A stretch of 64,000 nt of DNA, taken from positions 186,001 through 250,000 of the forward strand of contig BCGN01000011.1 of NCBI GenBank assembly GCA_001599295.1, in the 5' to 3' direction. A model generated the notes under the pieces. The model worked only from the letters and a program-made list of their open reading frames with translations. It did no database searches and was not told where the DNA came from. Shown one piece after another: positions 1-10,536 of the stretch. Position 1 is the first letter of the stretch. Each line of letters begins with the position of its first letter. This stretch comes from Sporopachydermia quercuum. Taxonomy: Eukaryota > Ascomycota > Sporopachydermiomycetes > Sporopachydermiales > Sporopachydermiaceae. Made by a program: the position numbers and the translations under genes.

Positions 1-342
1 ATATAAGTGCATATAATGGCATTTGTTTACATTCCTGTTAAGTACATTCCCAATATTCATTCGAAAGTATAAGTAGAATCAAATATTCTATCACGACTTA
101 TCTTGGGAGAATGTACTGGAGCATTGTTTACCTTAACTTACACTCACTGGTTTGAATCTTGAAAGTTGATCAGATATAAATACGAACAGAAATCCACATT
201 TTATCATTCGCGATAAGTTCTTCTAATATAATTATATCTTCTTTATTTTCTCTCTTTTATCTGTTTTCGATCATCAATCCATTGACATTGAATACATCGA
301 CAAAAAAGATTCACCCTTCCTTAAATATACAAATCAACAACA
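1..342 (+). promoter_or_regulatory. Upstream region of the histone H2B gene with TATA box
   Basis: This AT-rich stretch precedes the H2B start codon. A TATAAATA box lies at 175-182, about 160 bases before the ATG, and pyrimidine-rich sequence follows it. The bases just before the ATG are A-rich (CAACAACA), typical of a highly expressed yeast gene. In many fungi H2A is transcribed divergently from H2B, but no H2A coding sequence is visible inside the window, so that arrangement cannot be tested here. Confidence 0.5.
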
Positions 343-756
343 ATGGCACCTAAAGCTGAAAAGAAGCCCGCCTCCAAGGCCCCTGCTGAAAAGAAACCTA
401 CAACTGCTGGTAAGAAGACAACTTCTTCTGCTATCTCTGGTGACAAGAAGAAGAGAACCAAGGCTAGAAAGGAAACTTACTCTTCTTATATCTACAAGGT
501 CTTGAAGCAAACTCACCCTGATACAGGTATCTCTACTAAGGCTATGTCTATCATGAACTCTTTCGTTAACGATATCTTCGAAAGAGTTGCTACTGAAGCC
601 TCCAAGTTGGCGGTCTATAACAAGAAGTCCACTATTTCTGCCAGAGAAATCCAAACTGCTGTTAGATTGATCCTTCCTGGTGAATTGGCCAAGCACGCCG
701 TCTCTGAAGGTACTAGAGCTGTTACTAAATACTCTACTGAAAAGAAGAAGGCATAA
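343..756 (+). CDS. HTB1: Histone H2B
   Basis: This encodes a 137-residue core histone H2B, which pairs with H2A in the nucleosome. The Lys/Ala/Pro-rich N-terminal tail (about residues 1-38) is followed by a canonical histone fold, with the motifs [34 protein letters not shown] and [23 protein letters not shown]. It ends in [12 protein letters not shown], which includes the conserved lysine monoubiquitinated by the Rad6-Bre1 pathway; a RAD6 gene lies further along this window. The length matches yeast H2B (about 130), there is no intron, and the codons are those of a highly expressed gene. The identification is certain. The paralogue number (HTB1 or HTB2) cannot be told from one locus. Confidence 0.98.
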   Translation: MAPKAEKKPASKAPAEKKPTTAGKKTTSSAISGDKKKRTKARKETYSSYIYKVLKQTHPDTGISTKAMSIMNSFVNDIFERVATEASKLAVYNKKSTISAREIQTAVRLILPGELAKHAVSEGTRAVTKYSTEKKKA

Positions 757-965
757 ACTTAGTAATGATTCATTCATTCATCCTTAACGTTCATAAATAG
801 TCATTTATATCCTTTATCATATTATATCATTCACGGGTGAATTGTTGGTTTTTTTGAGTTGGGCTTGATTTCTATTATCGAATATATAACAATGTGTACA
901 CTATTAGCTTAATGAATTGGTTTTAAAACCTTTATTCGTATTATATTACTATCTATCGTAGGTAA

Positions 966-2549
966 TTAACTTTTTTCTATGTAATCTAGTAAAACTCTTC
1001 CAGCGTCCTCTCTCATTCTCAAAAACAATCCGTTTCCTTTGATGAAATGGTCATGTAATAAATCCTCAGACCGGACGTCACCTAGGTTTAGTATACAAAG
1101 ATCATGTTCGTTTGTAGGCACCGCTTCATCCATCTCCAAGAGTTTCTTTACTAATCCATAGGAAGAATACGTAGCTAAAGATGTTCCCATAACTAATACT
1201 TTAATCACATCATAGTTAGCAGACATACTTATAATACTCTGTAAACGGAGCTTGGTCTCGATTGGAATCTGTTCACCAAAAAATACAACCAGAGGTTTCA
1301 AAATTCCTGCCTCTGTTTTCAGCAAATGCTTGTCTTGTATGAACCACTCCTTGTTGTCATACATCACCTTCATACCATTTTCATGCCCTTGACTTTTTAT
1401 AATCTTTGTCTTAATCAAATCTGACAAAAGTAAAGAAGGATTCTCTTCCAATCGATCAACAATGTCTGAAAACAATTCGTTTTGTATTATTTCCAATACT
1501 CTTGGCTGCCTCGTATAATGGGTGTAGCACATCTTTCCCTTTCTCCAAGCACCATTTTCATCTACGTCGACTATTTTGGCTTCATGACACTTTGAACACG
1601 GAGGATACTTGAAACTGGAATAACTAGGTAAACTGATTTTACCTTCATGACATCTTGAACTCTGTAGAGTGTCTAAAGTCTGTTGAAAACTCAACAATGT
1701 TGAAGGATCAACGTCTCCATCAGGGTTAATTCGCAACTTACTTCTATTTTTCAACTCTTTTGCTAATTCAATATCTAAATCATACTTCATATCTTTTACA
1801 AGATTGGGTTTCTGATACAGATCACAAAACTTTTCATCACTGAATAAGAACTCATTGGGTTCTTGAAGATCTTTATCTTGCTCCGTTGTTGAAACGGGAC
1901 CTGAAGTTTTCTTTTTTGAAATGCTTCCTATCACTTCTAGCAAATCATTCCATCCTATAGCACCATCATGCTCTTTATTCAGTTTTATTAACGACTCCTG
2001 TATCTTTCCTCTATCTTCGATATTCCCACAAGTAAGACACTCCACCTCTCCTAAGTTTCCATGCATATTGATAACATCAGTAGATCCATGTAACATATCA
2101 ACGTTCTGGGTAATAACGATATCCACAAGTTTCATCTCTTTTAACCTATTCACACCTGCTTGAACCCTACCAGACTTTAGTTGGCTTAAATCCTCGTTCT
2201 GTACTTTTTTCATCATTTCTTTGGCTGATTCTATACTATTCCAGCCCAGAAATCCTCTCGCCCAGTATCTTTTCCTTTTTTCTCCATCTCCAACAAACTC
2301 ATGATAGAAAATAGGCCGGTAATCCTTATGAATTGTATATGTTCCTTTGGGTCCTCTATAATCAGGTATTCCAGAATCAGTTGATACACCTGCACCTGTC
2401 AAAACTATCGTCAGTACTTTCCGTTGTGAATCTTTCCTTAAGAACTCTCTTAAACCTACGATTTCGTTTTCAAACAAGTTAGGAGGATATGAATATAATC
2501 TACTAGTGTTTCTAGGAATAGCAATATCAAAAGGAATTTTCAACTTCAT
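966..2549 (-). CDS. Class II (SIRT4-like) NAD-dependent sirtuin with a long internal insertion
   Basis: This is a 527-residue sirtuin. Rossmann-fold NAD-binding motifs are visible: GAGVSTDSGIPDYRG (about 52-66), the RYWARGFLGW segment typical of SIRT4-type enzymes (about 94-103), TQNVDMLH (147-154) and the catalytic His163 in MHGNLGEVECLTCG. One zinc Cys pair is C171/C174 and the other appears to be C318/C321 (PPCSKC). FFGEQIP (about 423-429) and GTSLATYSSYG (455 on) complete the core. Human SIRT4 has 314 residues; the extra length is mainly a charged insertion of about 140 residues between the two Cys pairs and another after them. Class II sirtuins act as mitochondrial deacylases or lipoamidases in animals and are absent from S. 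cerevisiae. The N-terminus (MKLKIPFDIAIPRNTSR) is basic enough to be a weak targeting signal, but location and substrate are unknown. Confidence 0.85.
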   Translation of the reverse strand: MKLKIPFDIAIPRNTSRLYSYPPNLFENEIVGLREFLRKDSQRKVLTIVLTGAGVSTDSGIPDYRGPKGTYTIHKDYRPIFYHEFVGDGEKRKRYWARGFLGWNSIESAKEMMKKVQNEDLSQLKSGRVQAGVNRLKEMKLVDIVITQNVDMLHGSTDVINMHGNLGEVECLTCGNIEDRGKIQESLIKLNKEHDGAIGWNDLLEVIGSISKKKTSGPVSTTEQDKDLQEPNEFLFSDEKFCDLYQKPNLVKDMKYDLDIELAKELKNRSKLRINPDGDVDPSTLLSFQQTLDTLQSSRCHEGKISLPSYSSFKYPPCSKCHEAKIVDVDENGAWRKGKMCYTHYTRQPRVLEIIQNELFSDIVDRLEENPSLLLSDLIKTKIIKSQGHENGMKVMYDNKEWFIQDKHLLKTEAGILKPLVVFFGEQIPIETKLRLQSIISMSANYDVIKVLVMGTSLATYSSYGLVKKLLEMDEAVPTNEHDLCILNLGDVRSEDLLHDHFIKGNGLFLRMREDAGRVLLDYIEKS

Positions 2550-3360
2550 TTCTTCCTTCCTCCGTTAGCTAATTCATACAAGTGGTCCTCTCCTCTTGAA
2601 GAATCAAGCAATTTTCACTTCGGTTTCTAGTGATTGAGTTCAGTGTTCGATAGCTAAAAAAAAATATTTGACAAAAATTCCGCCATTCGTATCGTCAGAT
2701 TATATTGAATTCGACGTTAAATTGTAATTATGTATATTCATTTCTGTTTTTTAATTACAATTTCCGTCAGAAGTACTCAATAGACCTCGGAACCGAATAA
2801 TGGGGAGAGTAAGTAGCCAACTGTTAGCGTACAACTTTAGGGAAATTTCTAACTATTCAAAGAAATTTTGATATCAACAAAATGTGATCAATAATATCGA
2901 TAAAACACAAAAAATATAACAAAAAAAAGAGGATTGCGTAAGTATCCTGTTCTCTTCCATGGGATGCTGTCACCATGAAGTGTTTAAAATGTTCGTGCTA
3001 ACCACGAACAGCTTGCTTACCTATTAAAGTTTGCTGAATATGAGACATAGACTATAGAACATTTCGAACAGTAGATTACCTAGGTACTACGCTTTTAGAA
3101 TATCCATTATCTTGAAGAGTTGATTTCGGATGGAAAAACATTCTGAGATTTTTTTTTATTGCCAGATGTTTCCTGACTGTTTCGTACATCAGCGCGTGAC
3201 ATTGATGTAAATGAAGTGAAGTATAGAATATGGAACCAGTGCTACATCAAGAGTTCTGAACTACTATAATTCGTAGAATAAAGAACTTAATTTTTTGTAC
3301 ATTTAGTGATACTATATCGAGTTTGGTTTTATTTACAAGACATTGAGATTTATAAGTTCT
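2550..3360. other. Intergenic region between the sirtuin and GEP3 genes
   Basis: These 811 AT-rich bases hold the presumed promoter of the sirtuin gene and the 3' end of GEP3, both on the minus strand. I see no open reading frame, tRNA or repeat worth calling. Confidence 0.6.
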
Positions 3361-5508
3361 TTATGTCTGAGAGGTGTCTTCTATTTTATAGTCAACATCC
3401 ACAGAATTTGATTTTGGAAGATCAGTAGCAAGAATTCTACTTTTTTCTCTCGATTTTATCTCCTTCTTTCTCATAATAGCCTCTTGGANTTTTAGCTCTC
3501 TTAGTTTCCTCCGCTCACCAAAACTTGGAAGTGAGGGTCGATCGTTCAATCTTACGTTGGAATCCAGTCTTCTCTCATTTTCTTCCTCAGGTTTCACATC
3601 TGAAAGATTGATGTTGTCTGTCAAAACTTTGTGTAATGCGAGCCCATTCCATTTTAACTTGTCTTNGTCTATTTGATCCATATGACTAGAAGCATCGACA
3701 TCTATACGATAGGCCGGCGAATATAAAGGATCTAGGTAATTGGCAAGATGAAGTTCATTTAGTGTTCCATCCGAGTTCATTGACTTCCTGGCAGGAAACA
3801 TAAATTGAGTTAATGGTTTTCGGACAATTACTTTCAATCCCTTAGGATACCAAACTTCAAACAGTTGATCCGTTGATTTTTTACCAGTAGGTGTGATTGT
3901 TACTGTTCCTAAATCTTGCACCACTAGATCAATTGTTCCAGCGAATGGCGAAATAATGTGTCTCTCTAGTAGTGATACGGCCTTCGGTAGGGTTTCAAAA
4001 TTTGGGACTTCTATCTTTTCATCAGGACTTGGATCTACACCCTTTTTGACTTTCAGTTTTCCAGCTACCGCACGAGCTCTTCTAAGACTAGGATATACTT
4101 TCACAGGTGTATTGATAGTTTTTCTGATTTGCACAACAGAAGCTTCAGGGACGGTTATATAGAGTAGACCCCCTAATACTGCACAGCTTGGACCAGTCAA
4201 AGAAGTATATGGAGAAGGTTTTATACCAGCATCAAGCATGGATTTTGTGGCAATAATTCTCTCTTTGAACTCAGCTGATATGAAAGATAAAGAGTTTGTT
4301 TCGTCACCAAACCCCGGAGTATCAATTATCTTTTGTCTTTTCGATGTCTTAAAAGATCTGAATGCTCTTGTAAATCCTGGAAAAGGTGACACAGAGAGAG
4401 CCTCAGAATTATTTTTCTTCTTGGGCTTCCACTTTTTCGGTATGTCACCACCTTGTTTATCCATTTCAAGAATATCGGCTACGAGCTGTGATTTTCCAGA
4501 ATTTTCAGCCCCAATAAAGTATGTCTTCTTTTTGAGTTTGGATAATAAGAATCTCAGATATTCTGGATTCTTACAGGAAACCAAAGCAATTTGAGGATTA
4601 CTTATGTTTAGTAATTTATTTATAGTCTTAGAAACATATTCATGTAACCATTCCACAGACGATTTAGGTGTTTGCTTCAAAAGATCAGTCTTTGAAATTG
4701 CAAAAACAATATTCAAATCTGGTCTATCTCGGAGAAGTCTAGTATCGATTCCAAGAGGGAAATCAGCCCCACTAACAACATACACCACGTTTGAACCTTC
4801 GGGAATTCTATCGAAAATCTCTTTGAAACTTCGAGGCTTCTTGAAGGAATAGATTGCTTGACTTTTGGCAAATGCACATCTCACACATACAACTTTCCCT
4901 CGTCGATCAATTTCCTCTTCCACTCTTCTGACAGCTTCCTTTTCCTGTGGGGTGAGTTGCTTCAATCCACCTTCCTTTATCTCACTTTGATAATCTGTCA
5001 ACCTTTTTGAATGGCTGTCTGTTTTCTCAGATGCTTGGGTAACCTTAGTTCTCCTGACTGTTTCNCTTTGGTTCATGCTTTCTGTTAACAAAAACTGTCT
5101 ATCCTCTTCTTCTAGTAACAGTAGCGCTTGTGTATATGTCACATCTCCCGATCTCAACCTTTTCATGCCAGATTTTGGAATCACCGAGTATCCTTCTTTG
5201 GCTTTACTGTGATATTGAACACCTATGCCACATTCTGCACATCTTCTACCCTTAGACAACTCTAGCAATACTGGCTCTGTCCATTTATTCTGATTGTCCA
5301 TTGAAGAGTTTACAGCATCTTGCCAGCTTTCTGATGATACATTCCTTCTAGTGACCAACCCATTGTTAAACTGGTTAACTCTATTATAACTTTGCTTCGC
5401 AGTGCAGCCAGTACGATTTCCAACGCTCAAATGAAACCACCTATATGGGATTATTGGCTGCCTTCTGAACTTTTCATTTGATCTTGGAAGAATTCTAAGT
5501 CTGTTCAT
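3361..5508 (-). CDS. GEP3: Mitochondrial circularly permuted GTPase (GEP3/MTG3 family)
   Basis: This 715-residue YqeH/NOA1-type GTPase is linked in yeast to mitochondrial small ribosomal subunit assembly. The first 60 residues are basic, as in a mitochondrial presequence. A treble-clef zinc finger follows with C90/C93 (CAECG) and C208/C211 (CVRC), separated by a long charged insertion. The GTPase motifs come in permuted order: G4 SKTDLL (about 272-277), G5 SCKN, G1 GAENSGKS (333-340), G2-like PFPGFTRAF, then G3 DTPGFGD (396-402). S. cerevisiae Gep3 has 556 residues; the excess lies in the zinc-finger insertion and a charged C-terminal tail. Three Ns fall inside the gene and two just beyond its start without breaking the frame. 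The family assignment is firm and orthology to GEP3 is likely. Confidence 0.88.
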   Translation of the reverse strand: MNRLRILPRSNEKFRRQPIIPYRWFHLSVGNRTGCTAKQSYNRVNQFNNGLVTRRNVSSESWQDAVNSSMDNQNKWTEPVLLELSKGRRCAECGIGVQYHSKAKEGYSVIPKSGMKRLRSGDVTYTQALLLLEEEDRQFLLTESMNQXETVRRTKVTQASEKTDSHSKRLTDYQSEIKEGGLKQLTPQEKEAVRRVEEEIDRRGKVVCVRCAFAKSQAIYSFKKPRSFKEIFDRIPEGSNVVYVVSGADFPLGIDTRLLRDRPDLNIVFAISKTDLLKQTPKSSVEWLHEYVSKTINKLLNISNPQIALVSCKNPEYLRFLLSKLKKKTYFIGAENSGKSQLVADILEMDKQGGDIPKKWKPKKKNNSEALSVSPFPGFTRAFRSFKTSKRQKIIDTPGFGDETNSLSFISAEFKERIIATKSMLDAGIKPSPYTSLTGPSCAVLGGLLYITVPEASVVQIRKTINTPVKVYPSLRRARAVAGKLKVKKGVDPSPDEKIEVPNFETLPKAVSLLERHIISPFAGTIDLVVQDLGTVTITPTGKKSTDQLFEVWYPKGLKVIVRKPLTQFMFPARKSMNSDGTLNELHLANYLDPLYSPAYRIDVDASSHMDQIDXDKLKWNGLALHKVLTDNINLSDVKPEEENERRLDSNVRLNDRPSLPSFGERRKLRELKXQEAIMRKKEIKSREKSRILATDLPKSNSVDVDYKIEDTSQT

Positions 5509-6809
5509 NTTTCCTTTNACAATTTCTCATCAATGCATTGTTTACAGACTCCAATCAAACAATATTCAAATTAAGGAACATACGCTGAATATATTCAATG
5601 GTGCACTGGTTGCTTTTTGTGGTTTAGCTTTTGGCCTTCATACCATAAATGAGTCAACGTTATGTTATAGCATGGGATGAGAAAACTTTCAAGCGATGTC
5701 AGAATTTTATTTTCATTTTTACTTTCATAGGCATGGGCAATTTCTAATATGTATGTAAGAAGAAAAAAGAAAAAAATTCGCGTGATGATTTAACCTATAT
5801 AAGTATGATTTAATCATTGTTGCACACAGTTCGGCACAATTAATACCACAAAGTAAATAGAACCAGCTGTATACTTTCTAAAATATCCCGTATTTTGCAT
5901 ACAAAGCCTACTCCTACACTAATACACCTAAGACATTACAAATAGGACTACTGTTAAGTTATTCCACTATATAAGATATATACAATCGGAAATAAAACCA
6001 AAANGAAGACAGAAAGACAAATACAGATAATAAAATTATATTTTCGATAAGGATGTGTTGTCTGCCGGCCCTTATTCCAAAGGTCAAAGATTCTTAGTAA
6101 TAAAAAGGGGCACTGAGATGACAATTGACTGTTGAGAAAAATCCAAACAGTGCTTCTTCTGACCAAAGACTTGACGCTCGCCAATCTGTAGAGTTGAAAC
6201 GAAGGACAAGCAACACGGTATAGTCTAGGTCGCCGCACGAAGAGGGAAAACTATTCTTAATGAGAACTTCTAAACACTCACTACTAATGTGGAAGAAGAA
6301 AAGAATGGATAACACCTCATCAGCTTTTATACTCAGAAAAATTTTCACGCAGAGTAATCTTTTGCTTGGAATGTTATTTATGGATAACGTAATAATATAT
6401 TGTGTTATGGTTGGTATGTCCTTTCTCATTTCCTTGCCTCATGCTACTACTAATGCAGTTACNGATAAACGCAAATAAATGCACTGTGAACGACTTGATA
6501 TTTGTAAAAACAGTTGATTCCCTTTCTTAGTTTCAATTTAGTTATGGTATGCGGTTATGATTTAATATCTGCATAAAGCACCGTATATTATAGAAACAAT
6601 TGAGGTTGAATATTCTTGGAATGAGAACGACAGGTTAATAAGACATCATTACTAATGTGGAGATACAGATAGTGCATTTGTAGTTGTTTCAGAACTCTAG
6701 ACAAGATTACGGAGAACCTAGGAAGAACAAAACTGACAAGACTGATCATTGAACAAGGAAATCTCAGAGAATTGGGAGAATTTCTGTATGAACAAGAACA
6801 GACTGTATA
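5509..6809. other. Divergent intergenic region between GEP3 and DSC3
   Basis: These 1.3 kb lie between two divergently transcribed genes. Short open frames of about 70-110 codons occur on both strands around 5954-6478, some hydrophobic, but they overlap one another, match no family I know and lack clear splice partners. I read them as chance frames in promoter DNA. Confidence 0.5.
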
Positions 6810-7928
6810 ATGGCAGGACAAGACAGAGAAGAGAACCAAAATATCCTCCCTATAACGTCGGATGATCTAAACACTAGGGGTACTGACACTAGGGGTACTG
6901 ATAATAGATCAAGCATTTCATCATTGGTTGGTTATTTTTCTAGTAGAATAGGACGACCAGCTAATGATGGCGGGAACTTTGGGAACAGGACGAGATTTAA
7001 TACCTCGGATGCAAAAGGNAAAGCACCCGACGACTCATACAAGAGCACTAATCTGGATTCAAAATCACATCCTGGGAACTCAGTCAAATCAAGAGAAATC
7101 AATATAATTCCAGTTGATATAGTTATTAGATTCTCTGATGGAACTATTCCAGATTTGAATCTCAAATGTGATGATGCTAATAAAGTAAACGTTTCATGGT
7201 TAAGAAAGCAGATCAGAACATCTCTTCCCCAACAAACAGAAAGACGAAGACTTCGTTTGATCAACGCTGGAAGAATTATTAACGAATCCACAGATTTTAT
7301 AAGAGACATTCTGAAAGTTAAAAAGTTCAAAGATCACAAACCGGTAGATTCGTTTGGAAGAGAGTCCAGAGATCTGAAATCGAGGGAAGGTAAAAGGCAA
7401 GATTGTGCAACCGAATCATTGTTGGGTAAACAAGCTGATACGCTACTCGAAACAAAAAAAGTGTACATACATTGCATGATTGGAAATGAACTTAGCGACG
7501 ATGAGATAAAGAAAGAAAACGCACTTGACAACAAAACACCAGATAAATCTACACTCCCAGAACCTATTGGATTTGATAGATTGCGACAGGCTGGGTTTTC
7601 TGATCAAGAAATAGCTGATTTGAGAACCCAGTTCAGCTCATTGTACGGTGGAATGGCGAACTCATCAGGTAATGACATGAGACAGCTAGAAGAACGATGG
7701 ATTGAAAGTGGGGTAGGCGAGAACGATGTGTTTGCTAATACAGTGGGTGCATCAGAATTAGGGGGCAACGAGGATCTTTTACTAGGTATCATGATGGGAT
7801 TTTTTTTAGGTATCCTATCTATATTTTTTATAAGAGAGTCATCATTATATTCCCGAAGACAAATAATGGCAATTCTAGCCGGCATTGTGATAAACTTCGC
7901 ATTTGCATTGTTGAGAATATACTACTGA
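6810..7928 (+). CDS. DSC3: Golgi/endosomal Dsc E3 ligase complex subunit 3
   Basis: This 372-residue protein resembles Dsc3 (YOR223W), a subunit of the membrane-embedded Dsc ubiquitin ligase that degrades misfolded or orphan Golgi and endosomal membrane proteins. A ubiquitin-like domain starts near IIPVDIVIRFSDG (about residue 100) and includes ERRRLRLINAGRII. The family-defining segment GFDRLRQAGFSDQEIADLRTQ follows at about 250-270. Two C-terminal membrane spans (LLLGIMMGFFLGILSIFFI and IMAILAGIVINFAFALL) end the protein. A short direct duplication near the N-terminus encodes TRGTDTRGTD. The S. cerevisiae protein has 292 residues; the extra length is in the polar N-terminus and a linker. 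The gene is convergent with MTP18. Confidence 0.85.
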   Translation: MAGQDREENQNILPITSDDLNTRGTDTRGTDNRSSISSLVGYFSSRIGRPANDGGNFGNRTRFNTSDAKXKAPDDSYKSTNLDSKSHPGNSVKSREINIIPVDIVIRFSDGTIPDLNLKCDDANKVNVSWLRKQIRTSLPQQTERRRLRLINAGRIINESTDFIRDILKVKKFKDHKPVDSFGRESRDLKSREGKRQDCATESLLGKQADTLLETKKVYIHCMIGNELSDDEIKKENALDNKTPDKSTLPEPIGFDRLRQAGFSDQEIADLRTQFSSLYGGMANSSGNDMRQLEERWIESGVGENDVFANTVGASELGGNEDLLLGIMMGFFLGILSIFFIRESSLYSRRQIMAILAGIVINFAFALLRIYY

Positions 7929-8145
7929 ATCAAAAGAACTTATGTATCATATAGGTAGAGGACATGATGAATTTCATATGGCTCACTTCCGCAATCTGGA
8001 TTGCAACTGGGAAATCTTTCTAGTTTTACGATAGTTCTGTATGATACGCATTTATGACCAATTANTAATACTATATAATCTACTGTTTATCTTGAACAAA
8101 AATTCAATATATACTTCTACAGATGCAAGCAACAGTGCAAAAATC

Positions 8146-8837
8146 TCAATCAACATGTGGTTTCTGAGATTCAGCATAAAATTCCCTCCCTTTCTCAAAC
8201 AAATACTCTATAGCCTTTTCAACTGGTTCATCAAACAAATAAGGCAGAGCGGGGACAATTGCTAAACCGACTCCAACAGGTCCCCAGGTTCTCAAGAATG
8301 GACTTTTTAACCCACTCATATACTTTGATGACACCTTCACTGAAGTATGAATAGTAAGAGCCGGAAGTCCCATGGAAGCAATACTCTGGAACAGCCCTCT
8401 TTCTAAGGCAACCAATCTCCAGTCAGGTGCTTTCGAGCCTTCCTCAATGGATTCTTTCGTTGCTACAGGTATACTATGCCATGGAAGAATACCAGAAGTA
8501 TACCTACCCTGTTGCCTTAAGCGCGCCTTGACATATAGTTAGCGAACAAATATTCATTGTAAATCAGAATGTACGCAAATTATCAACTCACCCTCCAAGC
8601 TTGTAATCCCACATCGCCAAGGATATAAGACCAACTAATACCATAACAAGCTGTCACAATGGGTTTTGGAACAACAGGACGAAATGATTCGCCTATATCT
8701 GATGTGTAAGCTACATATCTAGCTGATGCTAAGAGAATAGGCCTCAATCTTGTAGCATATGCTGCATATCGAAGATTTGATTCAGTCGAGTCTTCACCTG
8801 GTGGCGCAATTGTTTTTTCAACTACTTCAGCCGTCAT
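8146..8837 (-). CDS. MTP18: MTP18/MTFP1 mitochondrial fission process protein, two exons
   Basis: The exons are 8592-8837 and 8146-8526, joined in phase 0 to give 208 residues. Exon 1 encodes the first conserved block (RYAAYATRLRPILLASARYV, then YTSDIGESFRPVVPK and SYILGDVGLQAWR). Exon 2 starts ARLRQQGRYTSGILPWHS and contains the signature LFQSIASMGLPALTIHTSVK. This is the MTP18 family of inner-membrane proteins, which promote mitochondrial division in animals and occur in many fungi but not in S. cerevisiae. The donor is GTGAGT, the branch-like motif is GCTAAC, and the best acceptor is AAG; a CAG 18 bases further on would also keep frame but would drop the conserved-looking ARLRQQ. The gene name is by family, and function in this yeast is inferred. 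Confidence 0.87.
8527..8591 (-). other. MTP18 intron, 65 nt, AAG acceptor
   Basis: The donor is GTGAGT. CGCTAAC is the branch candidate, followed 8 bases later by AAG. The unspliced frame meets a stop two codons into the intron (VS stop), so splicing is required to reach the conserved second half. Confidence 0.8.
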
Positions 8838-10380
8838 TTCACTGCAATTATTTACAGTTCTGGTTGCCGTTTTTTATTCTTCTTATTCTTCTTTTTAGAA
8901 TTCTAGTTTTATTATTCATCAATGGTATTAATTGTGTGATACACTGACAGCTNAAGATGCTTGGATAACCATACTGAAATTTAACAATTAGATAGTGGTA
9001 AGTACATCCATCGACTTTCATTTTGCCTTCCAAGCTCCAGGACCATAGGTTGTGACATAATTCGATTCTCCACAAATCATCAACATGCAAAAACTTTAAA
9101 TGAAAGCTTTAAAGATTACATAATCATATATTTCCTTATCTGTTCCCTTCTTGCGGCTGAACGAAACTCGACAAAGCTAGCCTGGCCATTAGATCAGATC
9201 AAACAACCGTATGCTGAAAGCTGATGGTGAAAACATTAGAGACAAAGCTGTTAAGGAGTGAAAGGACCCGTCATTGATTATATTTTTGATTGTAAATCAG
9301 AAGCCGAAAAGAATAAAAAAGAAAAAAGAATCCGCTCTAGATGGTTAGCACAGTTTTTTGTTTTTTGGTTGGAATCCTGATAGTATGTCAATTACAACAG
9401 CACAGATGCTTTTCTCTCATTTGCTACNTTTCTTATAGAAATTATGAAGAAATGTATATCCTTTTCAACGTATTTGTCTATTTATGCATTCTACATTCAA
9501 TCAGATGGTAAGAAAAAAAGATACTATTAAGTATTCAAATAAATTCATCGTGATTAGAGGTAAGAAAGAGGTGGTAAGTAAATAAACACTCTCGAATATA
9601 TTGAGGGAGAGTAAGTTAACTATTTATCTTAGTGTCAACTAACGCTCTGGGTATGAGCTCTTTCGAACTTTCACTTGGAACAATATAATTTTATAATTCT
9701 TCAGATGAATCACTTCTGTTTTATNGTTCATTTTATGCCGGTACAAAATGATTGAACTAAGGTGAAAATTGGCCGCAATTTCTCTTTGGACAAACAAAAT
9801 TGACAGAGGAGCTCTTGGATTTATAATTATCTGGAAACTGCAGTATACGCAAAAAGAAAGAATTAATGTTTCTCATAGTATTTTGTTTATAAAATCCCTC
9901 TCATTGAATTTCCACGGACAATTACATTTCTTTCACTTTAGTCTCTGCAAAACAAATAAGCAATTGCCCATTCAAATAAATATGAAATTGATGCAATTTT
10001 TGTTCACCAAAGTCAACTAGACTTGAAAAACGAACGCCCATACTACCATACTCCGGAAGTAACCTTCTTCAGAAGCATGAAAATATAGTTTTTCAGCTAT
10101 TGTTGCAGATGTCAGTAGTTCTTATAAGGGTTGCTTTGCAGTTAATTCATAGTTGTTAACCTAGTAAGACTTCTCATAATCACAACACTAAGCAGTTATT
10201 ATGATTGGCTATTATTATGAAATAACAAAGATATCTAACTCAATAGCTATATGAATTCAGAATAACTAGGAGTTAAGTCTGAAGGTGAATAAAGATGAAA
10301 AAAAGATATACGAAACAAGTAATTAATACACAATCCTAGCAAGAGAAAAATATTGTGAAAGAAAATAGAAAAAATTTAAA
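8838..10380. other. Gene desert, left part (MTP18 promoter side)
   Basis: This 1.5 kb stretch beyond the MTP18 start codon includes its presumed promoter. Only chance frames of up to about 80 codons are seen. I recognise no RNA gene and no clear repeat. Confidence 0.55.
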
Positions 10381-10536
10381 TCAAGAACTGTCATCCCTCT
10401 TTTGCACTTGTATCACACTATTCTGGGAATCCTTCCGTTTGAATGTCTTCAATTGACTTTTCAGTCGTCTAATCTGCTGTTTTAACTCAAAAAGATCTTT
10501 GTCATATCCACATAAATGAATCTTCCTTTTCTCCAT
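10381..10536 (-). CDS. Possible 51-residue basic coiled-coil ORF (or terminal exon)
   Basis: This short ATG-to-stop frame encodes 51 residues, rich in Lys, Arg and Gln, with a heptad-like stretch KDLFELKQQIRRLKSQLK that would form a helix or coiled coil. An in-frame TGA lies seven codons upstream, so if it is part of a longer gene it must be a last exon. I recognise no family. It sits alone at the edge of a gene-poor region, and the sequence on its 5' side (10680-11160) is richer in G+C than its surroundings and holds several open stretches of about 40 codons. It may be a real small gene, an exon, or chance. Confidence 0.25.
   Translation of the reverse strand: MEKRKIHLCGYDKDLFELKQQIRRLKSQLKTFKRKDSQNSVIQVQKRDDSS

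Noticed and set aside
334-777. 147-codon antisense frame across histone H2B
   Set aside because: It mirrors the H2B gene exactly and has a Ser/Leu-rich composition, as expected of the reverse strand of a Lys/Ala-rich gene.
5954-6478. Three short overlapping frames on both strands in the GEP3-DSC3 spacer
   Set aside because: They contradict one another, are AT-driven and hydrophobic, match no family and have no convincing splice partners.
6932-7330. 132-codon antisense frame in DSC3
   Set aside because: It is a shadow of the DSC3 coding sequence, which has clear family motifs on the other strand.
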